DNA of 64,000 nt from Roseiarcus sp963842835 (lineage in GTDB: Bacteria; Pseudomonadota; Alphaproteobacteria; Rhizobiales; Beijerinckiaceae). Below the pieces are notes generated by a model. It was not told the origin of the DNA. It searched no databases and was given only the letters and a program-made list of their open reading frames with translations. Made by a program: the position numbers and the translations under genes. Position 1 is the stretch's first letter, and each line of letters opens with the position of its first letter. Below, piece after piece: positions 49,248-56,545 of the stretch. The stretch is taken from NCBI GenBank assembly GCA_963842835.1, contig CAWJIB010000006.1, positions 1-64,000 on the forward strand. The letters run 5' to 3'.

Positions 49248-50219
49248 CTAGGCGAACATGATGGCGGCGAGCTTGTCGATCATCGCCAGCCCCGTGACGT
49301 CACGGTCCATCTCCGGCACCAGCGCCAACACCTGGTCGCCGAAGGCCGTCCGCAGCTCCCGCATGTGCTGATCCTGCATGGCGATGCGGCGGCGCAGGTA
49401 CTCCGGGATGTTCTGGTCCAGCAATTCGTGCGGGATGACCCGGTTCACCACGTAGCCGGCGACCGGCACGTTGAACTGCGCAAACATCCGGGCCGCCTTC
49501 TGCGTGTCGTTGATGACCATGGCTTCCGGGATTACCACGAAGAAGAAGCCCGTCTTCGTTTTGTCCGTGAGGATCCCGGCCGACGTGTTGATGCGGTTCT
49601 TGATGTAGAGCAGCTCCTGGAGGATCTGGTCCTGCTCCGTCTCCTTCTCGTGCCGGAGCCGGTGCACCATCTCGTCGTATTCGCGCATCTCCTCGCGCAG
49701 CTTGGTGATCTTGTTGATCCACTCGTCGTAGACCTTAGCCATCGACAGATAGTATAGCGCATGACCGAGGGGGACGAGATCGTAGATGTAGTAGTCGTAG
49801 TCGCCCTGCATGACCACGTCCACCACGGCGTCGAAAATTGCGCTCTCCTCCATCGCCGGCTCGGCGCTCGCCGCCTGGATGTAGTTCTCGATCTCCTCTG
49901 GCACGGCAGGCAGCCCGTACATATCCAGGATCTTCTGCCGGACTTCCTGCTGGTACTTGCGGATGTGGCTGTCCGCGTCGATCTCCTGGGCCCAGAGGTT
50001 GTCCATGATTTGCACGGGCCCCTTGCCGAAAATGTCGCGCTTGAAGATGTCGGTGAGCGACGCCTGGGGGTCCACGGAGAACACGAGCACCTTCTTGCCC
50101 TGGCTCGCGAGCCAGTAGGCCGTCGCCGCGGAGAAGGTGGTCTTGCCAACGCCGCCCCCGCCGCCGAACATGATGTACCGGCGCTCGGGATGCTGCAGCA
50201 ACACGTCTTTGAGTCTCAC
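49248..50219 (-). CDS. Get3/ArsA-type ATPase, subunit lacking the signature lysine
   Basis: 323 residues. The P-loop is GGGGGVGKT at residues 19-27: Gly21 stands where the family has the intermolecular signature lysine, while P-loop Lys26 is kept. Switch I reads SVDPQASLTD with catalytic-type Asp50 present. Switch II is altered to DLVPLGHAL (usual DTAPTGHTL). The rest (FFFVVIPEAMVINDTQKAAR, NRVIPHELLD) is standard. It overlaps neither neighbour but sits 9 bases from each. Its losses complement those of the downstream ATPase, so I infer a mixed dimer with one working site. Confidence 0.85.
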   Translation of the reverse strand: MRLKDVLLQHPERRYIMFGGGGGVGKTTFSAATAYWLASQGKKVLVFSVDPQASLTDIFKRDIFGKGPVQIMDNLWAQEIDADSHIRKYQQEVRQKILDMYGLPAVPEEIENYIQAASAEPAMEESAIFDAVVDVVMQGDYDYYIYDLVPLGHALYYLSMAKVYDEWINKITKLREEMREYDEMVHRLRHEKETEQDQILQELLYIKNRINTSAGILTDKTKTGFFFVVIPEAMVINDTQKAARMFAQFNVPVAGYVVNRVIPHELLDQNIPEYLRRRIAMQDQHMRELRTAFGDQVLALVPEMDRDVTGLAMIDKLAAIMFA

Positions 50220-50228
50220 CGCCGCCCC

Positions 50229-50507
50229 CTAGAACATTGTGTCCGCTACGTCTTTCTCGCGCAACATGCGCCGCTTCCACGTCGCGATCTGCGGCACGAC
50301 GTAAGGCAAGAGGCGCAGGCTGTAGTAGGGCGGCAGGATCGGGATGCCCAAGAGGTCGCCCATCGTGATGAGGATGAAGAGGTGCTCCATCGACGCGCGC
50401 GTGCGCAGGGCCGCGCGGCTCATGTCGTGGGCGGCCATGCCGTAGATCGTCTCGCTGATGGCGTGCCACAACCTCTTCGCTACCGCTTCTTTCTCCTGCT
50501 CAGTCAT
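50229..50507 (-). CDS. Small protein B of the ATPase cassette, unknown family
   Basis: 92 residues. The core reads RASMEHLFILITMGDLLGIP followed by ILPPYYSLRLLPYVVPQIAT and WKRRMLREKDVAD. It is clearly paralogous to the upstream small protein, with the same spacing between motifs (24 residues from Met1 to the YGM motif). No signal peptide; one moderately hydrophobic stretch around FILITMGDLLGIPILPP. No named family recognised. It is translated just before the two ATPases, 9 bases apart, and may be their client or adaptor. Confidence 0.8.
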   Translation of the reverse strand: MTEQEKEAVAKRLWHAISETIYGMAAHDMSRAALRTRASMEHLFILITMGDLLGIPILPPYYSLRLLPYVVPQIATWKRRMLREKDVADTMF

Positions 50508-50519
50508 GCCGTCTCCTTT

Positions 50520-50816
50520 TCATAAGCCGTGCAGGTGATGCTCGTGGTCGGCGCCCAACTCGCGCTCGCGCAGAACGTGGCGCTTCCACGTCTCGATCTG
50601 CGGCGCCATCCAGGGCAGCAGGCGCAGCCCGTAGTACGGCGGCAGGATCGGCACACCGAGCATGTCGCCGAATATGCTTAGCATGAGCAGCGTTTCCATC
50701 GAGGCGCGGATCTCCAGCGCCTGCTGCGCGAACTCGTAGCCGAACATGCCGTATAGGAACTCGCGCAGAGTCCGACTCCACCGGCGGCCGATGGGCGTGC
50801 TATCATCCGACGTCAT
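50520..50816 (-). CDS. Small protein A of the ATPase cassette, unknown family
   Basis: 98 residues. The core is RASMETLLMLSIFGDMLGVP, then ILPPYYGLRLLPWMAPQIET and WKRHVLRERELGAD. It shares the pattern ASME-x-L...GD-x-LG-x-PILPPYY-x-LRLLP...PQI-x-TWKR...LRE with the next gene. The C-terminus is histidine-rich (DHEHHLHGL). The start at 50816 is supported because the distance to the conserved YGM motif equals that of the paralogue. This start codon overlaps the divergent gene's ATG at 50815. It is the first gene of the four-gene operon. Confidence 0.78.
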   Translation of the reverse strand: MTSDDSTPIGRRWSRTLREFLYGMFGYEFAQQALEIRASMETLLMLSIFGDMLGVPILPPYYGLRLLPWMAPQIETWKRHVLRERELGADHEHHLHGL

Positions 50817-51444
50817 GACCGAACCCATTGGAATTATCGCCATCGCGGTCGTCGCTTGGTTCGCCGCCGGCACGATCTGGAACATCCGCAAGGGCAGCGC
50901 GCTCATGCGTTGGATGCAGGATGGCTTGCCACTCCTCGGCGAGCGCACGACTGTCCGCTGGCTGGGTTCGAGCGCGGTCGAGATGGTGATCCGTGACGGC
51001 AAGGCGCCGTTCGCCAGCGTGACGCTGGTCATCTTCCTGGAGCCGCGCGATATGCCCTGGGCGTGGGCGCTCGGGCGCAGCCGTGGCCGGCGCGATACGC
51101 TCATCATCCGCGGGGTGCTGCGCAGGACGCCCGTGATCGAGCTCGAAGCGCTCGATCACGCAAGCTGGTCCGGCCGCGATATCCTCGGACAGGTGCCGCC
51201 GGAGTGGCCGGTCCGCGAAGCCGGCTCCAAGGGTGTGGCCGTTCATCACGCGAGCGCCGCGGCTCTCGCTCATGCGGACGTGCTGCTGAAGCTGGCCCAA
51301 CAAGCTGGCTTGGCGGTGAAGCGGCTGTCCGTGCGCCGGACCGAGCCGAACTTCCAGGTTCATGTTTCTATCCCCGATCGCGGGCAGGCCGCGCGCGGCC
51401 TCTTCGAAGCCGTGCATGTCCTCGCCGAACGCGCGCTGGCCTGA
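50815..51444 (+). CDS. Membrane-anchored protein of unknown family, divergent from the ATPase operon
   Basis: 209 residues. An N-terminal membrane helix (IGIIAIAVVAWFAAGTIW, about 5-22) is followed by a soluble domain with LMRWMQDGLPLLGERTTVRW, ASVTLVIFLEPRDMPWAWAL and a C-terminal FQVHVSIPD strand. I do not recognise the family. The ATG at 50815 shares bases with the ATG of the divergent gene (CATG palindrome); no clear ribosome site precedes it, and an in-frame ATG at 50791 is the alternative. It is convergent with cstA, 15 bases apart. It probably belongs to the same cassette. Confidence 0.7.
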   Translation: MTEPIGIIAIAVVAWFAAGTIWNIRKGSALMRWMQDGLPLLGERTTVRWLGSSAVEMVIRDGKAPFASVTLVIFLEPRDMPWAWALGRSRGRRDTLIIRGVLRRTPVIELEALDHASWSGRDILGQVPPEWPVREAGSKGVAVHHASAAALAHADVLLKLAQQAGLAVKRLSVRRTEPNFQVHVSIPDRGQAARGLFEAVHVLAERALA

Positions 51445-51459
51445 CACGATTCCACCCGC

Positions 51460-53385
51460 CTATTCCGCCGGCGGCGTAGCCGCTCCACGCGCGGCCTGCG
51501 CCGCATGTGTCGCGTGGTAGCGGACATAGGCCTTGTAGCCGTCCCACCCGATGATGATGGCCGCCAGGAACAAGAGCGCGGCGACCACGATCATGGCCCA
51601 CGCGCCCGCTACCGGCAGCCAAGTCATCGTCGGGTTCGCCGCAATCGTCACGTAGAGGTTCCGCGCCGTGACGACAGTGGCCGCCAGCGTGGTCACATAC
51701 ATGAAGATCATCGGCGCCGCGGCGAAGGTCCGGCTGCGGTTCTCCGACTTGAGCCACACCACCACCACGAGGAGGCTCAGGGCAGCCATCAGCTGGTTCG
51801 ACGCGCCGAACATCTGCCAGAGGTAGACCCACGTGCCCGTGAGCACGAGCGCCGCCGTGAGAGCCATCGAGATTATGCTCGCCACGTGCGTGTTCCGCAC
51901 GACCGGCATCACATCGCCAACCCACTCAGCGAGCGTCACGCGCATCACCCGGAAGACCAGTATCGTCACCGTGAGCACGATCACCACGAACGTGCCGAAG
52001 CCGAGCGCCGTGCCGAAGCTCTCGGGGACGAGCCCGAAGGTGCCGGCGTAGACGAGCTTGCCGACCCCCAACGCGAACCGGCCGCCGCCGCCGCCGACGC
52101 CGGCGATGGAGACAGCGGTGAGCGACAGCAGCGCCAGCGTATTCTCGCCGAACATTGCGCCCGCGCCGACCGGCAGGCCGTCAGTCTCATATTCGAGCTG
52201 CCGCGCGGTCCCCACCGAGCCGACGAGCGCGTGCCAGCCCGAGATGGCGCCGCAGGCGATGGTCACGAAGAGCATCGGCCACAGCGGCTGCCATGCTTGG
52301 CCCGCCACTATCCCGAAGCCGAGATCCTTGACGGCAGGCAGCGCGAATAAGCCGATGAGATTGCCCGCCGCGTCCTTGGTTCCGAGCAGCGGGGCGACAA
52401 TCATTCCCACCGCGCTCAGCAGGATCGTTATCAGCGTGATCCAGAAGCCGATGTAGTTCACCGGCTGCGCGAACCGCCAGATTGGCAGATTCGCCCCCAA
52501 ATAGCTGAAGGCGAACAGGAACACCATCCAGAACAGGTAGTTCGGCAGCGTCTTAAGCTGGCCAGTGATCGCGTCGTACGCAGGCGTGGTCGGGCGTTTG
52601 CCGTCCGCACCCGGCGCTGGAATCCTCGGATCCGCCAGCGTCGGGTCCTGCACCGCGAAGAGCGCCTGGTGGCCATTGATGCTGTCCACCTTGTCGTTGA
52701 CCCATGCCACGGTCGCGCCCACCGGGCCTTGCATCAGTATGCCACGCTCGTCCCGATGCTGCCCCATCGGTCCGACCGCCATGGCGACCAACGTAAAGGC
52801 GACGACGAGGACGGTCACGCCGGTGATGCCCATCTTCCAGCGATACATCATCTGGCCGGCGAGGCCTCCCATCAGGGCCAGCATCACGATGCCGAATGGG
52901 ACATCCGGACGCGCGGCCAGGATGGCCGCCAGTATGCCGACGAAGGCGCCAGCCAAGAGCATCAGGTAGAAGAAGATGAATACGAACAGGATCGTGCGCG
53001 TGCGTGGAGCGATGAGCCGGTACGCGATCGCCGACAGGCTGTTGCCGTCATTGCGCACTGCCACCATTATGGCGAAGTAATCGCTCACCCAGCCGATGAA
53101 CACGACGCCCAGGATCAGCCAGACCAGCGAGGGCGCCCATCCCCAGATATTTGCGGCGGTGATCGGCCCCACAATAGGCCCGGCGGCCGCGATCGCCTTG
53201 AAATGATATCCGAAAAGGACGTTGCGGCTGGTCGGCATGAAGTCGACGCCGTCCATGTACATCCGCGCCGGCGTCGCCCGCTTGGCGTCGGCCTGGACGA
53301 CGTTCCGATCAATGCGTTTGGCGTACACGTTGTAGGTCAGATAAATGGTCACCACGCTGAGGATGACGATCCATAAGCTGTTCAT
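51460..53385 (-). CDS. cstA: Carbon starvation protein CstA
   Basis: 641 residues with about 16 membrane helices. Conserved CstA segments: RVTPA-like KRATPARMYMDGVDFMPTSR, GYHFKAIAAAGPIVGPITAA at about 60-80, and GWHALVGSVGTARQLEYETD near residue 395. The family transports pyruvate or peptides; E. coli CstA and BtsT are the best-studied members. GGAGGGAGC lies just before the ATG. A perfect FNR-type palindrome sits 93 bases upstream, unusual for cstA. It is in the same IS-bracketed segment as the ATPase operon but probably transcribed alone. Confidence 0.93.
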   Translation of the reverse strand: MNSLWIVILSVVTIYLTYNVYAKRIDRNVVQADAKRATPARMYMDGVDFMPTSRNVLFGYHFKAIAAAGPIVGPITAANIWGWAPSLVWLILGVVFIGWVSDYFAIMVAVRNDGNSLSAIAYRLIAPRTRTILFVFIFFYLMLLAGAFVGILAAILAARPDVPFGIVMLALMGGLAGQMMYRWKMGITGVTVLVVAFTLVAMAVGPMGQHRDERGILMQGPVGATVAWVNDKVDSINGHQALFAVQDPTLADPRIPAPGADGKRPTTPAYDAITGQLKTLPNYLFWMVFLFAFSYLGANLPIWRFAQPVNYIGFWITLITILLSAVGMIVAPLLGTKDAAGNLIGLFALPAVKDLGFGIVAGQAWQPLWPMLFVTIACGAISGWHALVGSVGTARQLEYETDGLPVGAGAMFGENTLALLSLTAVSIAGVGGGGGRFALGVGKLVYAGTFGLVPESFGTALGFGTFVVIVLTVTILVFRVMRVTLAEWVGDVMPVVRNTHVASIISMALTAALVLTGTWVYLWQMFGASNQLMAALSLLVVVVWLKSENRSRTFAAAPMIFMYVTTLAATVVTARNLYVTIAANPTMTWLPVAGAWAMIVVAALLFLAAIIIGWDGYKAYVRYHATHAAQAARGAATPPAE

Positions 53386-53474
53386 GGCTCCCTCCTGGCG
53401 ACCGAATTGCGGTGACCGCAGCCAAATTAATATTGACAGTCAAAGAATAAATATTGAGCTTCGAACAGGTGGGC

Positions 53475-53494
53475 GTGTTGATCCTGATCAACAC
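53475..53494. promoter_or_regulatory. Perfect FNR-type palindrome upstream of cstA
   Basis: GTGTTGAT-CCTG-ATCAACAC contains the exact FNR/DNR consensus TTGAT-N4-ATCAA at 53478-53491. It lies about 93 bases before the cstA start. An AT-rich stretch at 53424-53456 (around AATATTGACAGTCAAAG) lies between box and gene and is a likely promoter. Confidence 0.7.
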
Positions 53495-53639
53495 CGCAAA
53501 AATTCTGCAGCGGTTAAGTGAGGCGGAACCTTTTGGGATCGTCCGTCCAGACTTTGCGCGGACAGATCATGGTGACGCCGAGCCGGCCGCATCACAGCGC
53601 CGCGCATCCCAGTTGCTCCGGTCTCGCTTGCCTGCCACG

Positions 53640-54020
53640 CTTAACCCTGATCCACCCCCTTTGAGTTGGTCCACCCCGAAGTATGTTTTTTTGGGCAGAC
53701 AGGAGGACCGAAATGCCGAGAAAGCGCCACAAGCCCGAGGAGATCGTCGCAAAGCTGCGACAAGTCGACGTATTGGTCTCGCAGGGACAGGCAGTGGCCG
53801 GCGCCGTTCGAGCGATCGGCGTAACGGAGGTCACGTATTATCGATGGCGTCAGGAGTTTGGCGGGCTGAAGTCGGATCAGGTCAAGAAAATGAAGGACCT
53901 TGAGGCGGAGAACGCCCGGCTCGTCGGGCAGTGTCTGACCTTACCCTGCACAAGATGATCCTCGCGGAGGCGGCCAGGGGAAACTTCTGAGCCCCGCGCC
54001 GCCGCGCCTGCATTGATCAT
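53640..54020 (+). mobile_element. IS3-family element remnant (orfA plus a trace of orfB)
   Basis: orfA starts at 53713 with AGGAGG upstream and reads MPRKRHKPEEIVAKLRQVDV, then GVTEVTYYRWRQEFGGLK, a helix-turn-helix transposase subunit of the IS3/IS407 group. Near 53925 the frame breaks: the normal continuation (DLTLHKMILAEAARGNF) is found one frame over, ending at 53990. Only the first residues of orfB (RRRACIDH) follow. The rest of the element is gone. A likely left end lies near 53651-53680, with TGATCCACC and GTCCACC repeats. It marks the right edge of the cassette. Confidence 0.78.
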
Positions 54021-54363
54021 GCTGAAACACAACATTCGTTGGCGCATCGCCAATGGCAGCCATTGGCCCGGAGCGGACTGGCGGCCTTCGGCAATCGAAA
54101 TGGCGAAGCGGACATTCGCTCCTGCATAGCGTCGTGGCGGGTATCGACCCTCGGACGCTCGGTGCAGCGCTCCCTAGAGCGGCTTCCGTTCATGCGGGTT
54201 CGTAGCCGGCGGCTTCGAAGATGCGAACCGCGCGGGACACGATCGCGAGAAAATTCGCGCCGTGGGAGCGCTCCAAGAGCCCGCGAGAGCAATCGCCGGC
54301 GTAACGCGATGCGACCCCGGTCCGTCGAGCGCGCGACCCATGGGGCCGGTTCGCACGCTCCGG
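54021..54363. other. Intergenic region after the IS3 remnant
   Basis: About 340 bases with no gene seen. It contains one copy of a 46-base dispersed repeat at 54175-54220. Confidence 0.4.
54175..54220. repeat. 46-base dispersed repeat, copy 1
   Basis: Begins TAGAGCGG and ends GCGGCTTCGAAG. A second copy of equal length lies at 58242-58287; by eye 37 of 46 positions agree without gaps. Both lie in gene-free DNA. On the minus strand both could encode an FEAAxYEP-stop tail, so it may be a short mobile intergenic element that once entered gene ends. Confidence 0.65.
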
Positions 54364-56154
54364 TCAAGCCCGCTGCGGCGCCAGCTGCGGCGCCGCCGAC
54401 CGCGTGACATCCGGCCAATTCGTCCGCACAGCCGTTGGCCCTTCCCCTTGCTCGAGCTTCTGCAGCATTGCGAGCGCCTCGGCGAGCGCGCCCCCCGCCG
54501 GCGCCGTCGCTTTGGGCGACGCGATCGACTTGATCGCCTCGATCCCCGGTTCGAAGTCCGAATATTCGGGGGCGCGGCGCGCGAGTCGGGCGCGTTTGAC
54601 GCCGGCCTTGACGAATTCCTCGATATGCGCCGGGACGAGCTGCAGCCGGGCGAACTCCCTGCCGAGCACCATCTGCAGACGCCGGCGAGTCAGTTTGTCT
54701 GCGACCTCGAAGCGGTCGAGATAGAGCTCGAGGACGCGCTGCTTCTCGTCGTCGGTCGGATAGCCCATGCGGACATGCGCGTCGAAGCGTCCGGCGCGCC
54801 TGGACAACGCCTCGTCGATCGCCTCGCAATGGTTTGTCGTGGCGATGGTGACGACGTCGGGGTAGGACGAGGCCCCAGAGAGCACCTGCAACAGCTCGCC
54901 GGTCACGTCGTCCTTGACCGCCAATTGATTTGGGTTTTGACGCGACCTGGTCATCAGGTCGAGGTCTTCGAGGATCACGACCGCCGGCGCAAGCGCCTGC
55001 GCCAAGTGGTAGACGGCGCGAACATGTTCGACCGCCTCGACGATGATGATCGTCGCCTCGCCGGCGATGCCGTTGGCGAAGCATTCGATCGCCGTCGACT
55101 TGCCGTCGCCCGGCGGCCCCGACAACAACAGGCCGCGCTTGATCGTCAGTCCCTCCGCCTTCAGCATTTCCCGATCGCGGATCGAGGCGGCGATGAAATC
55201 CAGTTCCTGTTTTGTGCGTTCGTTGGGGATCACGTCTTTCCAAGAGCGGTCGGAAATGCGCGAACGCACGGTCCAAAGGTCGCGATTGACTAGGACGACG
55301 CGATTCTTGAACGGATCGGCCTCTTGCAAGAGGCCGCGCACGAGCGTGACCACTTCCGCCTCGTCGGCCTCGCGATAAACGAGGCCGACGCTGTCGAGAA
55401 CAAAGCCGTTCGCGGGTTCAGATCGAGGCGATCCCTGCAAGATCAGCATGAAGTGGGCGCCGCTGCCCGGCGCGACGCCACGGAACACGGTGCGCGGCCG
55501 CAGCACGCGCGGCTCGCCGTCCAGATCCATGGTGACCTTTCCGGGCGTGAAGCGCGGGTTGATCGTTTGCTGCTCGGCTACGCCAGCGCCGGCGATTTCG
55601 CTAAGCCAAACCCAGTCCGGCATTTCGCAAAGCCGGCGGCTGAGCAGCGCGAGCGTCGCTTCATTCGCCGGAAGGCTCAAGACGCCCGGCTCTCCGGCGC
55701 CGCAAAAGACTCGGAAGAGCGTCGCGTAGCCGATCCGCGAGGCGCCGGAACGTTTGACCTGCTTGTGCTGGGTGACGAAATAGCCGAGCGACGCGGCCAG
55801 CGAAGCGAAGCCCCGAATCGAGTCTTCGGGGATTTCCGCGATCAACTGGTCCTTCAGCGAAAGCGATGCGGCGGCCGAGTCGCTGAACAGGCGCTTGATG
55901 ACGGGGCTGCTGGCCTCGCCGGCGCCGTCGGACGGTTCAAAGACGCCGTAGACGAACTCGCCCTGTTCATCGGCGCCGTAGACCGTCGCGGTCACGTTCA
56001 GGCTGGCGCCAAGCATCTCCGCGGCCCGGCGAGCGGCGGCGGCGCCCACGACCGGGCGTTCCTCCATTACCTTTTGGCCGGCGGTCTCCGAGGTGCAGCG
56101 TACGACGAATTTCTGTCCCTTCGACCCGCGCTTGCCTTCGACCTTGAACCACAT
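54364..56154 (-). CDS. AAA ATPase with a long unknown N-terminal domain
   Basis: 596 residues. Residues 1-300 have no family I recognise. The AAA module follows: Walker A GPPGDGKST near residue 345, Walker B AVVILEDLDLM, sensor 1 TIATTNH, and the arginine-finger segment ALSRRAGRFDAHVRMG. A small helical lid follows, and the C-terminus is alanine-rich. It looks like a single-ring BCS1/FtsH/CDC48-like remodelling ATPase without a protease or membrane part. The isolated gene has no operon partner: the nearest upstream gene is divergent, 390 bases away. Target unknown. Confidence 0.82.
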   Translation of the reverse strand: MWFKVEGKRGSKGQKFVVRCTSETAGQKVMEERPVVGAAAARRAAEMLGASLNVTATVYGADEQGEFVYGVFEPSDGAGEASSPVIKRLFSDSAAASLSLKDQLIAEIPEDSIRGFASLAASLGYFVTQHKQVKRSGASRIGYATLFRVFCGAGEPGVLSLPANEATLALLSRRLCEMPDWVWLSEIAGAGVAEQQTINPRFTPGKVTMDLDGEPRVLRPRTVFRGVAPGSGAHFMLILQGSPRSEPANGFVLDSVGLVYREADEAEVVTLVRGLLQEADPFKNRVVLVNRDLWTVRSRISDRSWKDVIPNERTKQELDFIAASIRDREMLKAEGLTIKRGLLLSGPPGDGKSTAIECFANGIAGEATIIIVEAVEHVRAVYHLAQALAPAVVILEDLDLMTRSRQNPNQLAVKDDVTGELLQVLSGASSYPDVVTIATTNHCEAIDEALSRRAGRFDAHVRMGYPTDDEKQRVLELYLDRFEVADKLTRRRLQMVLGREFARLQLVPAHIEEFVKAGVKRARLARRAPEYSDFEPGIEAIKSIASPKATAPAGGALAEALAMLQKLEQGEGPTAVRTNWPDVTRSAAPQLAPQRA

Positions 56155-56545
56155 TTCGACTTACCCCCGGCGATGAGGCTGGAGCGCGCCTCGACGAGCC
56201 GACATCGCCACGATGCACAGCGCCTTCGCCCTTTCCTAAGCCGAGATTGGCAAGATTACCTTAGGATAGAGCGACAACGTTTAGCGATGATGATTAATGA
56301 GATGGCGCGCGACGGCGCCAGCGCGAAATCCCCCCGCGCGTCGTTCGCCAATGTGCTGCGAAAGTTGGCTGGCCTTTCAGCCGAGGCCAATAAAGGCAAT
56401 CGACAGGCGTGTTAGTGTAATTCAAATCGGGCTCCGCTCGTCGCGGCCGCTACAATGGGACACGCGGGCGCCTTTAAGCCGCACCGTCGAGTTGCCAGAG
56501 GGCCCTTTGACGTTCCGTTAGGGTTGACGTCCTACACTACGGCAG
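56155..56545. other. Divergent promoter region with a possible 42-residue frame
   Basis: About 390 bases between the AAA gene and the lipoprotein gene. A short plus-strand frame at 56287-56415 reads MMINEMARDGASAKSPRASF and ends GNRQAC; composition is plausible for a small protein but there is no ribosome site or homology I know. The AT-richer DNA around 56240-56290 is a candidate promoter zone. Confidence 0.35.

Noticed and set aside
48186..50219. Arsenite efflux ATPases
   Set aside because: The ATPases belong to the ArsA/Get3 fold, but no arsB, arsR, arsC or arsD is near and no arsenic-binding cysteines were seen.
54364..56154. NorQ/MoxR-type partner for norCB
   Set aside because: The AAA motifs are of the CDC48/BCS1 kind, it lacks MoxR features, and it is 10 kb away beyond an IS-bracketed cassette.
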